Below, in pieces: positions 33,401-44,948 of a DNA stretch of 64,000 bases. The DNA comes from Paguma larvata (Eukaryota > Chordata > Mammalia > Carnivora > Viverridae): positions 76,357,312-76,421,311 of the forward strand of contig CM057826.1 in NCBI GenBank assembly GCA_030068075.1. The letters are read 5' to 3'. Within the stretch, counting starts at the first letter, position 1; the number at the start of each line of letters is the position of its first letter. The notes below the pieces were generated by a model. It saw only the letters and a program-made list of their open reading frames with translations. It did not search any database and was not told where the DNA came from. Both the position numbers and the translations under genes were made by a program.

Positions 33401-35264
33401 TTCATATCCTCCAGATTTCCATATCATTCAACCAAAAAACTAAAACTAAAAATAATTATTATATAGTCAGCAATTCCATAACGGCCTTAATGTCAAAAAG
33501 ATAATAACTTGCAGACTTCTCAAAAGCAGTAGTTTGACCATTCTAAGTTCCCAAAGCAACAAGTACTTTTATATACTCTAACGAAACAATGACTTACCTG
33601 GTACAGAGTAACTGCTCAGTAAGTAGTTTTTAAAATAATGAATAAACCATGGGAATTACATTAACTGAATTTTTGCCAATGATCAGCAAATAAATTCTTT
33701 TTTGAAAGGAATAATTCTGTTTAAACATAAAAGCTGTAAAGCCAGTCAATGAGAAGTTTCTAATATAGTTTCTAGAAGACACTAATCCTGAGAAATCAAA
33801 TGGAATTTAGCTCTGGTTTGTTTTGTGATATAAGCAGAAGAATCAAAACAACTTTAAAAAACTATGAGAATATGGTTGGCTCATTTCCTATTCACCAAAT
33901 CAGGTCATAATGCATGCTGCCACTAAGATCACTTTTTGTAAAGGTGACATGGTTAAACAGTAAATCCTGAAAAACTACCCAAATAAGATACCACCCTAAA
34001 AAAAAAACCAAAAAAAACACATAACTAGTAAAAAGATTGATTTCATTCAGTTCACTATCTGTGTGTGTCAATCTAAGCACAATACAGATTTTAGCTGTTT
34101 GGGAGACCTTTGCTTACAAAGGTATTTTTTGGTGATAAGGTAGATGTTAAAATTTAAAGTTTTATTCCAAACTCTGTCATTTAATCACTCAAAAAATTCA
34201 TTTAAAACCTAGGTTTCCATTTTCTACAAATAAAATAACGTTAACATTTACCTATGTCAGTGTGACATATTAAAGCTTAGCAATCATCAAAATATGACAA
34301 TGTAAGTACATTTAATTTAACTTCAAGACTACATTAGTAAGTAATTGAGAGCAATTTAAAACCTAAATGGAGGTTTTAAGTTTAGATTAATGAAAAGAAT
34401 GAAGCTTATTTTTTCTGCAAAAATATCTTTAATGGCTTTAGTCAGGTCAAATCCATATCATATAGATAATCTAGCATCCAAGTTATAGAGTGACAATTTT
34501 GACCTGAAAAAATATAAATTTGAATTTGAAGAGCATATCTCTTTTCTGGAACCACTGCTTCTATGTCTATTGCAAGATAAAAACAAACATACAAAGATCA
34601 GTTAAAAATCCTGAATATCATTACAAAAGAATGCATATCCAAGATTATTATCTATTATTAAAAAGAGAGTTAGAAACTAAATCATAAGGATAAAATTTCT
34701 TATACTTGAATTTCACCTAGGAGAAAATATATTAGAATCTCTAGAAGAGGAAAAGCTGGGTTATTATGAAAATATTCTCTAAGTGATGCTGATGATAACC
34801 CTTCTCAAGTAGAAAAACCTCATAATCCTATATAGTCACAACACAATAATGATAATAATAATTTTTTCATATTTCATTTGGGTGCCAGGTATTTTCATCT
34901 CAATGTCTTGTCATGGTCTTAAAATATGCATATTCAAATATTTTTGTCCTTTCTCATCTTTAGTCTATTCCTCCTCACATAATCTTTATCAGAATTAGCA
35001 GCAGTTTTCCTCAAACACATCTTTCCTCTCAATCCTTTCATGAACTGGCATGTCTTTTGAATCCTACCTCTAAAATGCCTCTCAAACTGACTGACCTTTT
35101 GGACTCCATAGTTACTTAAAATTGCTTCATTATCTCTCAAGTAGATTAATTCTATAGTAACGGCTGTCCCTGCCCCCCACCTGCTTCCACTATGCTCCCA
35201 GAATTACCTTTATTAGAAAGAATTTATTATATAATCATGTCTGTTCTCTTGAAAACTTTTTTCT
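33401..35264. other. No gene or clear repeat
   Basis: AT-rich sequence. GGTACAGAGTAACTGCTCAGTAAG near 33600 hints at an old MIR/L2 end. Nothing else is supported. Confidence 0.4.
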
Positions 35265-35540
35265 GGGGGGCCTAGGTGGGTCAGTCTGTTGAGCATCTGA
35301 CTCTTGATTTTGACTCGGGTCATGATCTCAAGGTTGTGGGATGGAGCCCCTCATCCCACCAAGTGTGGAGCCTGATTAAGATTCTCTCTCTTTCTCCTCT
35401 GCTCCTCTCCCCTGATCACTCTCTCTCTCTAAAATATATATATAAATATGGAATTTATATATATATAAATAAATATATATATATATATAAATATGGAATA
35501 TATATATATGGAAGAAAAGAAAAGAAAAGAGAAAAGAAAA
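35265..35540 (+). mobile_element. CanSINE, older body, with TA and GAAAA tails
   Basis: GGGGGGCCTAGGTGGGTCAG head, AAGTGTGGAGCCTGATTAAGATT body, CT stretch. A TA/AAATATGG-rich run (about 35433-35510) and (GAAAA)n follow to about 35540. GAAAACTTTTTTCTG before and GAAAAACTTCTTTCAG after it fit a target duplication that encloses both repeats. Confidence 0.9.
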
Positions 35541-35589
35541 GAAAAACTTCTTTCAGATCACTATAGTCATTAATGAAAGGTTTCAAAAT

Positions 35590-35880
35590 CTTTAGCATGT
35601 CATATACTGTTTTTCAAAATTCAGCCACACACTACAGCATCAATTCATTCTTCTCCAGATCCTTATACTTAGCATATCTATTGAATTTCTCACTGATCCA
35701 GCTACAAATTATTTAATCTATTTGAGTCATTACACATGCTTTTTTCTCTGTATAGAAGAGTGTTTGCTGGAACACTTCTACACCTTCTTCAAATCCATTT
35801 CAATTTTTATTTCCTCTGAGAAGTCTTCCCCAGTTCCTTCAGTATGACATACTATTTTATAATCTTTGTTTACGTTACAT
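35590..35880 (+). mobile_element. LINE-2 fragment
   Basis: GAACACTTCTACACCTTCTTCAAATCC and TTTCCTCTGAGAAGTCTTCCCCAG near 35770-35840 match the decayed L2 text seen elsewhere. Confidence 0.6.
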
Positions 35881-36029
35881 ACGTGAGCCTTGGTTACCAA
35901 AATTATAGTGAATTGAAAATAATTTAGAAGTAATTTTTATATATTTCACTTTACTTAACTATTTTTGTAAAGAGCATATATTATACTGGAAATGGGGAAG
36001 GCATTTAATTTACAAATCAAAATCTCCAG

Positions 36030-36248
36030 TGGCACCTGATTGGCTCAGGTAGTTAAGTGTCAGACTCCTGATTTCGGCTCAGATCGTGATCTCACTGTTG
36101 TGAGAGCCCACTGCCTTGGGCTCTGCACTGACAACAGAGAGTCTGCTTGGGATTCTCTCTCTTCTTCTCTCTCTGCCCATCCCCCACTCACATGTGCTTT
36201 TTCTCTTCCTCTGTCAAAATAAATAAACATTAAAAAATAAAAAAAATA
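36030..36248 (+). mobile_element. CanSINE, felid-lineage, mixed body
   Basis: TGGCACCTGATTGGCTCAGG head, GGGCTCTGCACTGACAACAGAG body and TTGGGATTCTCTCTC, with an AAATAAATAAACATTAAAAAA tail. Confidence 0.93.
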
Positions 36249-36680
36249 AAAACTCTAATGGTTGCATCAGAGACATATACGGGGTCACAAATTCAGTTGC
36301 TAATTGAGTCCAGGATGGTTTAACAAAAAAGTGATGCTAGCAATGGACAGTGGAATCAGTTTCACTGTAAGTGAGCAAAGTAGATTGGTGATGGTGAGGA
36401 TTATGGGCAAAAAGTGAGCATACACTCCATCTAAACAGAGCAATAGCCACAGTTTCATTCATTTGTTGGCCACACAACTAATTACAAAATCTTAAGACAC
36501 TATGTAAATAAAACAAAATATATGTATGAGTAGGATCCGGCCAGTAGGCCCTGAATTTATGAACTCTCTTGGAAAAACTCTATTCGGGAATTTAAGATGT
36601 AGTTTCAGGTCTTTTGGAGGTAGCAAAAACGCAAAGGGAGCAGGGAGTATGAAAACTGAATTGGGAATCTAGAGTTCTAG
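36249..36680. other. No recognisable feature
   Basis: Unassigned AT-rich sequence between two SINEs. Confidence 0.4.
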
Positions 36681-36681
36681 T

Positions 36682-36738
36682 TATGTTATTAGAGAACATC
36701 TATGTTATTAGAGAACATCTATGTTATTAGGGAACACT
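36682..36738. repeat. 19-bp tandem repeat, three copies
   Basis: The unit TATGTTATTAGAGAACATC occurs at 36682, 36701 and 36720. The last copy has two changes. Confidence 0.95.
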
Positions 36739-36793
36739 CAAAACCTGCTAAGCCCTAGAGTTAGTTCCTAACTTTAAGAAAAAATGTGAATAG

Positions 36794-37012
36794 AGGCACC
36801 TGGGTGGCTCAGTTGGCTAGGCGTCCAACTTCGGCTCGGGTCATGATCACGCAGTCTATGAGTTCGAGCCCCATGTCGGGCTCTGTGCTGACAGCTTAGA
36901 GCCTGGATCCTGCTTCGGATTCTGTGTCTTCCTCTCTCTCTCTGCCCCTCCCCTGCTAGTGCTCTGTCTCTATCTCTCTCTCTCTCACAAATAAACATTA
37001 AAAAAATTTTTT
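36794..37012 (+). mobile_element. CanSINE, felid-type, young, perfect target duplication
   Basis: Near-consensus head GAGGCACCTGGGTGGCTCAG, B box AGTTCGAGCCC at 36861-36871, GTGCTGACAGCTTAGAGCC body, long CT stretch, and AAATAAACATTAAAAAAA tail. AAAAATGTGAATA is repeated at 36780-36792 and 37013-37025. Confidence 0.97.
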
Positions 37013-37025
37013 AAAAATGTGAATA

Positions 37026-37938
37026 TTCTGATCAGATTCAATGGCAGCAAAAGAGTAAAGTGAAGAAGAGTCTACTCTACAAAGAATACTAACAAATTAG
37101 AGGTGAATGAAAGTCAGACTCCTTGGATTAATAGATTACAAATCTCCTCATAGATGATAACTTCCTAAAAAATAGAGGCTGAGACATATCACCTTTAGTG
37201 TGCTTTGTTTTTCCAAATTACTTACTTACTTTATTTCCTTTTTTCTTTTCATTTTCAAAGAATAAAAGATTATGTAACTAAGCAATGGAAGAAGTTAAAT
37301 TAGTAAGCTGAGGTAAGATCGTAATGGATGTTGAAAGCCATAATAACAAGAGTAGATTTTACCATTTGAAGAGTAAGAAAACGAGGAAACGACTGAATAT
37401 TTTAGAGCAAAAGTGGTCAATAAAAGTGTTACTTGAGAAAAACAAGGGTATAATATTTGATAAGCCACTATTATGCTTAGATAAAATGAAGCTTTTCTTC
37501 TCCGTATATTTTCATGTAATAAACAAAATCATTTATCAAACCAACTTAGTAAATATCAAAACATATTTAGACAACAGTAAATCAACTGATCAGCTACTTT
37601 TTCTACTAATATCATAAAAATACTTTCGCTAAAAGAATATTTAAAAGAAACAAACACTCATATCCTAATTAATTAATATGCCATTTGCTTCCACTATTTG
37701 AAATAGTTGTGTATTTCATTTTCTTAATCCACAAACTAGTTCAGGGGTCTCTCAATTTTAGATTAGTGAGGTTAGTATGCCTGTGGCACATGGAATATAG
37801 CTGCTAAAACCTCTTTAACATCTCTCGGTTACTCCCAAAGAACACTGATAAAACATTTAAGAAACCATTTTCTCTTAACTATCTTCCTGCCAGCTAGAGT
37901 GCCTTTTTTCCGCCTCTCCTTGGAATTAACTTTTAAAA
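37026..37938. other. No recognisable feature
   Basis: AT-rich. The 97-codon + frame at 37324-37617 is Lys/Asn/Leu-rich, has no recognisable domain and fits chance in AT-rich DNA. Confidence 0.4.
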
Positions 37939-37949
37939 TGAATGCTCCT

Positions 37950-38163
37950 GGGGCACCTGGGTGATTCAGGCAATTTAAGGGTTCTACTCTTGATTTTGGC
38001 TGAGGTCATGATCTCAAGGTTATGAGATCCAGCCCCACCTCAGGCTCCATGCTGAGTGTGGAGCTTATTTAGATTCTCTCTGTCCCTCTACTTCTGTCCC
38101 TCGTGTGCATGCTTTCTCTCAATAAATGAAGGAAGGAAGGAAAAAAGGAAGGGAGGGAGGAAC
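37950..38163 (+). mobile_element. CanSINE, older body, GGAA tail
   Basis: GGGGCACCTGGGTGATTCAGG head, CCATGCTGAGTGTGGAGC body, and a GAAGGAAGG tail instead of poly-A. TGAATGCTCCT at 37939-37949 and 38164-38174 is the target duplication. Confidence 0.95.
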
Positions 38164-38174
38164 TGAATGCTCCT

Positions 38175-39392
38175 AAGTCTGTTCCAACTTGTTCTTAACA
38201 ACTTTAGTATGGGATTCTCACAGTGGTCAAAAGGCATTTACCATCTAATTCTTTTAAGATCGCTAGACATTTAAATTTTCTCTAACTTTAAAATCATCAA
38301 GTAATTCAAAATTTTGGTTTAAAAATTAAAAGTATTTCATATTTCACCATGCACTCATTTCTGTTAAGCTTTAACTAAAAAGTCAAACTATCTTAATGAG
38401 ACAAGTCTCAAAGTTTAGATTAGGAGATTGTACAAGAATATTTTATCTCATCGATTTTGCAGTGACTTTTTTTTCACATTTTAACAATTCAAAATTAGGA
38501 TGAGACTTTCAACCTAAGGTTTGTCATGATTTATTTGGTAATGCTTTTTCTTACTTGGAGGTACATAAATTAATAGCAATATTTACAATCTATAGCATCT
38601 TAGATTTAATCAAATATAGTAGCTATAAGCATCTGTATATCTCCTATCCCTTTTACAAGAAAAGGTTATTTCAAAAAGAAAATTTTAGCTTCACAATCTC
38701 AGTACACAAAACAAGTACCTGAGAGTTTCTTTGTAATTCACTTTGTAGGCCGTGATACATTTCAATGCTTTATTACTTCAGATCAGGCAATGGGAATTTC
38801 ACAAGTTGTCTTTTTCTAGTCAACTAAGAATTTCTTTTTGAAAAACAGGTGGAGAGATTCCATTAAGAGCATAATGTGTACTTCAGAGGTTAAGCTAGTG
38901 ACTACAAAACTATGTTTTCCAAGCAATTCAATTAGAAAGAGAATAAATTTCAAGATGATAAAGCCTTTGTTTTGCTTTAGATAAAATTCGGCTTTTAAGT
39001 TCCTTTCTGAATGTTTCCAATAACAACAAAACATTGATGACAAACCTATGTTAAGTAAAACTATATATTTGAGGTGGCTTAAATTAAGTGAAGTCACTTG
39101 AGATAAAATAAGAACAACTTAACAGGTTTTAGAAATAGAAGCTTAAAACAATTTTCTGCATTAATATTGGTTACATAAAATTTGCATAGTTAACAAGCAT
39201 GCATACATAGCTCTGCTGTAAAAGATTTTTCAAGTAACACACCATTGGAAACCACATGTTTCTCAGAAAAGCGGGGTCCATCTGGGGTGAGGCAAATGAA
39301 GTGAAATTTTATCCCCACTTAAGTACAATTACTGTTAAAATTCTACATTGAAAAATAGAATAATAGAGATAGTACTTTCAAAATCAAAATAC
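38175..39392. other. No recognisable feature
   Basis: AT-rich; no gene or repeat that I can support. Confidence 0.4.
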
Positions 39393-39605
39393 AGGCTGCT
39401 TGTGTGGCTCAGCCAGGTGAACATCCTACTCTCGACTTCCACGCAGGTCATGATCTCACAGTTCATAGGATCCTGCCCCTCTGCACTAACATCGCAGAGC
39501 CTGCTTGGGATTCTCTCTCTCTCTGATCTTCCCCCACTCACTCGCACATGCACACACATTCTCTCTCTCTCTCTCAAAATAAATAAATAAACTTTAAAAA
39601 ATAAA
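39393..39605 (+). mobile_element. CanSINE, older body
   Basis: Diverged head GGCTGCTTGTGTGGCTCAGC, body TGCACTAACATCGCAGAGCCTGCTTGGGATT, CT stretch and AAATAAATAAATAAACTTTAAAA tail. Confidence 0.9.
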
Positions 39606-40504
39606 AATTAAAATTAAGATACTATTGAAGAGACTGTGATGCTATGATTAGGATAAAGTACTGCCCAGATTCTCACATCTATTTCTTAACATTCTTTTGT
39701 CAAGAAAGATTCCCCATTAAGGGTCATGAGGTATATATAGATGTAGGCTTCCTTTTACAGTATTAATAATAAACCCAATAAGTTTCATGGCTACATTCCT
39801 TTTAAGAGTTTTAGGATCAGTGTGAAATAAAAAGGTAGAGGCATTTTTGAATTAACAAAATGATATCATCTTTCCAAAATTTCTATTTTTTAATAAGGAA
39901 GTCTCAAGCAATTCATCATTTAGGCACCTATATTCTTAAAAACTTTTGTATGGGATTTTTTCACTTCAATTTAAAATGTAGAGAAAATAAATAAGAAAAC
40001 CAACCTGTTATTATTGCAGCTAATTCACCCCATACACATAGTTAATGCCAGATTCTTCACTGATTTGACAAATATTTTTCATTTCCATTGAGGTAGAAAA
40101 GGCTGGATTCTCATAAAGTATACAGAAATTGAAGGAAACTAAAACAATATAAGAATAAAATTTCTCAAATCTATCCTGAATTTACCATTTTAATACAGTC
40201 CTAGTAAAAGCAAGAGATAATTTAAATATTTTGAAACAAAGGATTTTCAAACATATAAACACCCTCTTGATGAAGAAAAGTTATATGCTGTAAAATAAAT
40301 CAATTTTCACCTGAAAAATTATTAATAACTAAATTTGGAGAAAAGATAAATGAAGAATCTTGGTCAGTATCAAAGCAAGAATTTGGTTATTATGGTAATA
40401 AATAAAGTATGTAAAAATAACAAGAAGTTCTTAGCCATTTTACTCCAGGTAAAATAAGGTCATTATTCCAAACTGTCCTTTACTGACTAGAATTCGACTT
40501 TTCA
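39606..40504. other. No recognisable feature
   Basis: AT-rich; nothing supported. Confidence 0.4.
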
Positions 40505-40618
40505 GGGGCACCTGGGTGGCTCAGTCATTTAACCATCCAACTCTTGATCTCTGCTCACTCAGGTCATTGATCTCACAGTTCATGGTATGGAACCCTGCAT
40601 TGGGCTCTGTGCTGACAG
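40505..40618 (+). mobile_element. 3'-truncated CanSINE (head only)
   Basis: GGGGCACCTGGGTGGCTCAG head through GGGCTCTGTGCTGACAG, then an abrupt switch to AT-rich sequence. The body, CT stretch and A tail are missing. Confidence 0.93.
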
Positions 40619-41224
40619 ATAATTATTATAATTATCAATAAGTCCATAATTAAGAGTACTTTTTTCCATGCTATCAATTTTTCTTATTTTATTTTAGTAA
40701 AGGAAGTGGAACAAACTATACTTTAATTATACTGTACATTACACTATTTATTGATATGTTCATATCCAAACAACAGCACTTTCCCCTCTATGTAGTAGTC
40801 AGAAAAATCTTCATAAAGACAGAAGAATTTGACTGAGAGTTAAGAGCTAAGAAGAGAGGAAATCAGCAAAGTAAGAAGAACTGTGCAAGTTAAAATCAAA
40901 GAGTAGAAATGAGGCAGACATGTTCATGGAATAGAGAGTGAAAAGACCAATTTATTGAAAAAGACCGATGTAAATGTGTCTGGTGGTATAATGTTGAATA
41001 AGTTGAAGTAATATTAGGTATGCTGAAAATAATGTTGTATACATGAAAAGCATTGATGGCGGTCACTGCATTAATAACTACATGGGTCTTTTCAGGGAAC
41101 CTGAATGAAAGTAACTATAGAGTCTTTTCTTCATGTTTGTGATGAAAATAGTATGAAGGATAATTGGTCTGATGGTAGGATGCAGATTCCATTGGAACAA
41201 GTAAAAATTTGGAGTAAAGGAGAC
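40619..41224. other. No clear feature
   Basis: AT-rich sequence. Fragments near 41100-41210 may be the same ancient repeat as at 42360, but I cannot be sure. Confidence 0.35.
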
Positions 41225-41545
41225 CAGCTAGCCTCTATGCTATGCAATATAGTAGCCACTAGTTATATGTAGTTATTGAGCACTGGAAATGTGCTAGTCT
41301 GACTTGAGATGTGGTCTAAGTATAAAATACAAACTAGATTCCAAAGACTAGAAAAATATATTTAAAAACTTATTAATAATGTTTATGTTATAAACATTTT
41401 GAAATACTATTTTGGATATATTGGGATAAATAAACTATATTTATAAATTTTACCTTTTCATGTTTTTAAATGCTGTTACTAGACAATTTAAAATTATATA
41501 TGTGTCTTATATTTCACTAGACATCTAGAAGGTTATTGTAAACAT
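41225..41545. mobile_element. hAT-type DNA element (MER class)
   Basis: GCTATGCAATATAGTAGCCACTAG, TATTGAGCACTGGAAATGTGCTAGTCTGACTTGAGATGTG and ATTTTGGATATATTGGGATAAATAAA fit a common MER-type hAT element related to the one at 14690. A piece near 41640-41790 looks like another old repeat. Confidence 0.65.
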
Positions 41546-42359
41546 GCATCAGTGAAATGATAGGACTATGGACTAGTGTGGTAACTGTGCATATGGTTCC
41601 AGAATGAAAGGAAATATTACAAATGAAAAAAACAAAGAGTTTGGTGGATAGTTCAAGGATCTGGGATTAGGTGACTAGTTCTGCAACTGGTAGAAAGAAA
41701 TCTCCAGGTGGAAAATTGATGTGAAAAGAATATTAGAGTATTTAGTTTTTAGACATGCTGAGTTTGAGATGGTGGTAGGATATGCAAAAGGAAAGAAAGT
41801 AAAAATACCGAAGAGAAAAGCACTGAATATGGCAAGAGAGATGCATGGATATGGTAAGTAAACGATTTAAGTAAAATTATGAAGACAAGAGCCATTATGA
41901 AGGGTTGTGGAATAAATAAAATAAACAAAAACAATGGAGTATATATCACTCTTTTTAGAGGTTGTCACCAAATTGAAAATAAGATAATTTGGACAAGAGC
42001 AAAGATTAAGCATTGTAATGGAAAGGATTTGGGTTTTGGTTTCCAAGAGGGAATGGAATCCACATACTTACCTTTTTATTTAGTCTGTCAGCTAGTCAAT
42101 CGGTCTTTAAAAAACATGATAAAATAGTTCCTATGTGTCAGGCACCCAAGTCCTTCAAGCTCTAATAAGAAACTTGGAACACAGATAAAGAGAGAAATGG
42201 TCATGGAAAAAGAGGGTCAAATAAGTAGAATAAACAAAGGCACCAAAAAACCCAGGCTTTCCGGGGCTTTCAGGAGCTTCAGCCACCCCAGGTGAGAGTC
42301 GGAGCTCTGGAGGGAGAAGCAGGCAGAGACGAGAACAGGGAGAAATTCAGCCACAGTGA

Positions 42360-42540
42360 AAATGTACATCATTCTCAGGATCAGGATGAGCCATTAAAGA
42401 GTTTTAACTAAGGAATGACATGATCAGGCCTGTACTTTTTTAATGACTTTGCTAACAGACTGTAGAATGAACTGGAGAAGAAGAAAGCAGAAATACCAGT
42501 TAGGAAACTATCACAGCCATCCTCATACAAGACAATGAAG
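42360..42540 (-). repeat. Ancient LINE-like repeat fragment (CR1/L2-like?)
   Basis: GATGAGCCATTAAAGAGTTTTAACTAAGGAATGACATGATCAGGCC and ACCAGTTAGGAAACTATCACAGCC recall a frequent ancient repeat. The complementary strand appears to carry CR1-type reverse transcriptase text. Family and strand are inferred. Confidence 0.4.
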
Positions 42541-42814
42541 GCTTTAATTTGCCTCAAGAGGAGTTTCTTTCCAGTCAGAAGTTCATCAGCTTGCTATAGC
42601 CAATTGTGGTCACTCCCTTACTCTCCGGAAGTCAAAAGGATGCAGGAGGGATTTGGATATATAAAGAAACTGGAGCATGGAGTGACTCTGGCCATACCAA
42701 ACTAGCCTCTTGAGCCAGATTCTTTAAAGAATGTGCTGAAACAGGCAGAGAATGCATAAACACAAGTCATTTTGAAAACTGCTTTAGGTACACCTAGAAG
42801 CCTATGCAGGCATT
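42541..42814. other. No clear feature
   Basis: Unassigned sequence between two ancient repeat fragments. Confidence 0.35.
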
Positions 42815-43700
42815 TCAGTTCAATTCAATAACTATATTCAAGGTTCCTTGTGTCTGTATAGGGTGGGACAGGGGTGGTAAAAGATGAATGAGAGATTGCA
42901 AAATGTTTATAATGAATTTGGACTTCAGCCTCGGGGTAGTAGGAGCTAAAAGGATTTTAAGAAGAATGAACTTCTCAGGTGCTCATCTCACTATATAGCA
43001 AACTGATTAGAACTAGGAAACCAACAGACAGAAAACCATTGTTAGGATATTTTTGGCATAAACCAAGAGAGATATCAGCTCTCTAGCCTAAACTGATAGC
43101 ACTGAAAACAAAAGGAATATGCATATTATAGAAAACATTCAGAAGGTAGAATTAGCAGGCCTTTGTGACTGATGGGAAATGAAAGGAGTCTGGGAAATGC
43201 CGAGATTTCAGGCTTGGCCAGAGGAGTTGACACATTCAGTAAAATAGGAAAGCAAGGAGTGGAGCAGGTTGGGAGTTAAGGAAAGAGGGTGAATTCAGTT
43301 GAAATTACATTGAAATTGTAAGGCCTATGGAGTATCAATGGGGGAAACCCAGCAGGTAATCTGATAATTGGGTCAAATGCCCTGGAGGGTTCTGAATTGA
43401 AGATAAGGACTTCCGAGTAAGCATGGAGATGGTAACTGGTACCATGACAGTAAATGAGGCCACACAGAAAGATATAGAGAATTAGAAAAGAAAGGAACCT
43501 AAGAAAAAGTAAAGAAAGGAAAAGGCAGAGCAACGGAAAAGGAGATAAAGAAGAAGCAAACAGAGAGGAAGAATACCAACAGAACTTGGTACCAAGAAAA
43601 TGAAGTATTGTGAAAAGGTGGAAATAGTCAGCAGTGTCAAATGCTGCTGAAAGGCCAAGTAAATAGGATTGAAAAGTGTCTACTGGACTTTAATTACAGG
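42815..43700 (-). repeat. Ancient LINE-like repeat, longer fragment (CR1/L2-like?)
   Basis: Purine-rich text includes GGACTTCAGCCTCGGGGTAG, GGAGCAGGTTGGGAGTTAAGG and GTCAAATGCTGCTGAAAGGCCAAGTAAATAGGATTG near 43639. On the minus strand the last reads like the reverse-transcriptase segment around an AAFDT-like motif. Similar text on the + strand occurs at 62520-62620. The 85-codon minus-strand frame at 43276-43533 has no intact domain. Confidence 0.4.
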
Positions 43701-43719
43701 TATTTAGGCTGATTGAACT

Positions 43720-43859
43720 TATCCTACAGCTCACTGATGTTCTATTTCTTTTTATTCTCTCATTTCCCTGTGTTTTTGTTTTAATCATTCAATTGCCATA
43801 TTTTCAAGTTTACTAATTTTTTTTTTCTACTGAATGTCTAAGCTGTTATTAATCCCATC
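43720..43859. repeat. Older repeat flanking an LTR insertion
   Basis: T-rich text (TTATTCTCTCATTTCCCTGTG, CAAGTTTACTAATTTTT) stops at the LTR and resumes with TTTGTATTTTTCATCAGATG at about 44334-44700. It looks like one old element interrupted by the LTR and then by a SINE at 44706. Confidence 0.4.
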
Positions 43860-44328
43860 TGTGATGGTTAATTTTATGTGTCAACTTTGCTAGGTTATGG
43901 TGTCCAGTTTTTTGGTGATACACCAGCCTAGATATTGTGAAGATATTTGTCTAGATGTGATTAACATTTAAATTTTTAGATTTTGAATAAAGGAGATTAC
44001 CATCCATAATGTACAAGGATCTCATTCAATTAGTTGACGATCTTAAGTGAAAAAAAAAAACTGAGGCCCCCCAAGGAGAAAAGAATTCTGTCTCCAGAAT
44101 GCCTCTGAAGCCAACAATGCAACATCAATTACTGCAGAAATTTCCCAGCCTGCTGGCCTGTCCTGATCATTTCCGTTCATTGCTAGCCCCTAATATCATG
44201 AGTCAATTCCTTAAAATAAATTATAAAAAAATAAATTTATATATATATATATATATGTACAATATATATAATATATTTACTTACACACACACGCTATTGA
44301 TTCTGTTTCTCTAGAGAACCCTAATATA
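43860..44328 (+). mobile_element. Solitary LTR-like element with 5-bp target duplication
   Basis: Starts TGTGATGGTTAATTTTATGTG and ends GGTTCTG-like TTCTGTTTCTCTAGAGAACCCTAATATA. It contains GATGTGATTAACATTTAAAT, CCTGCTGGCCTGTCCTGATC and an AATAAA-type signal (AAAATAAATTATAAAA near 44213), followed by a TA-rich tract (about 44238-44262). CCATC lies immediately outside both ends (43855-43859 and 44329-44333). TG-start, A-end and 5-bp duplication fit an ERVL/MaLR-class LTR. Confidence 0.75.
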
Positions 44329-44705
44329 CCATCCTTTGTATTTTTCATCAGATGTTTCAATCTCTTAAAGCTCCATTTGTATCTTTCTATACCTTCTATG
44401 TACTTAACCTTTTGAATATGTGAAATGCAGTTATAATGGTTTTAATGTGCTACTAGTTATAACCTCTGTATCAGTTCTGATTTGGTTTCAGTTGATTGAT
44501 TATACTTCTCTTTATGGGTCCTCTCTTCCTGCTTGTTTGCATGCCTGGTCACCTCCAAATGGATACCATTCTGTGAATTTTGCCTTGTTGACCACTTGAT
44601 ATTTGCGTATGTCTATAAATCTTCTTGAACTTTGTTCTGGGATATAGTTAAGTTTCTTGGAAACAACTTGATTCTTTCAGGTCTTGCTTTTAAGATGTTA
44701 GCTGA

Positions 44706-44931
44706 GGGGTGCCTGGGTGGCTCAGTCAGTTGAGCGTCAGACTTCAGCTCAGGTCATGATCTCGCTCATGATTTCGGGCCCCGCGTCAGGCTCTGTGCTG
44801 ACAGCTTAGAGCCTGGAGCCTGCTTCAGATTCTGTCTCCTTCTCTCTCTGCCCTTCCCCTGCTCATGCTCTGTCTCTCTTCTCTCTCTCTCAAAATAAAT
44901 AAATGCCCCCCCCAAAAAAATTTTTTTTTAA
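44706..44931 (+). mobile_element. CanSINE, felid-type, with perfect 17-bp duplication
   Basis: GGGGTGCCTGGGTGGCTCAG head, CAGGCTCTGTGCTGACAGC body with GGGCCCCGCGTC before it, CT stretch, and AAATAAATAAATG then C-run and A/T-run tail. TTTAAGATGTTAGCTGA is identical at 44689-44705 and 44932-44948. Confidence 0.97.
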
Positions 44932-44948
44932 TTTAAGATGTTAGCTGA

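Noticed and set aside
36682..36738. CRISPR-like direct repeats.
   Set aside because: The units are contiguous with no spacers, and the window is mammalian nuclear DNA.
36794..36880. Possible tRNA-Lys gene in the SINE head.
   Set aside because: A and B box-like text is present but the fold and acceptor stem are not intact and the sequence continues into the SINE body. It is a tRNA-derived SINE.
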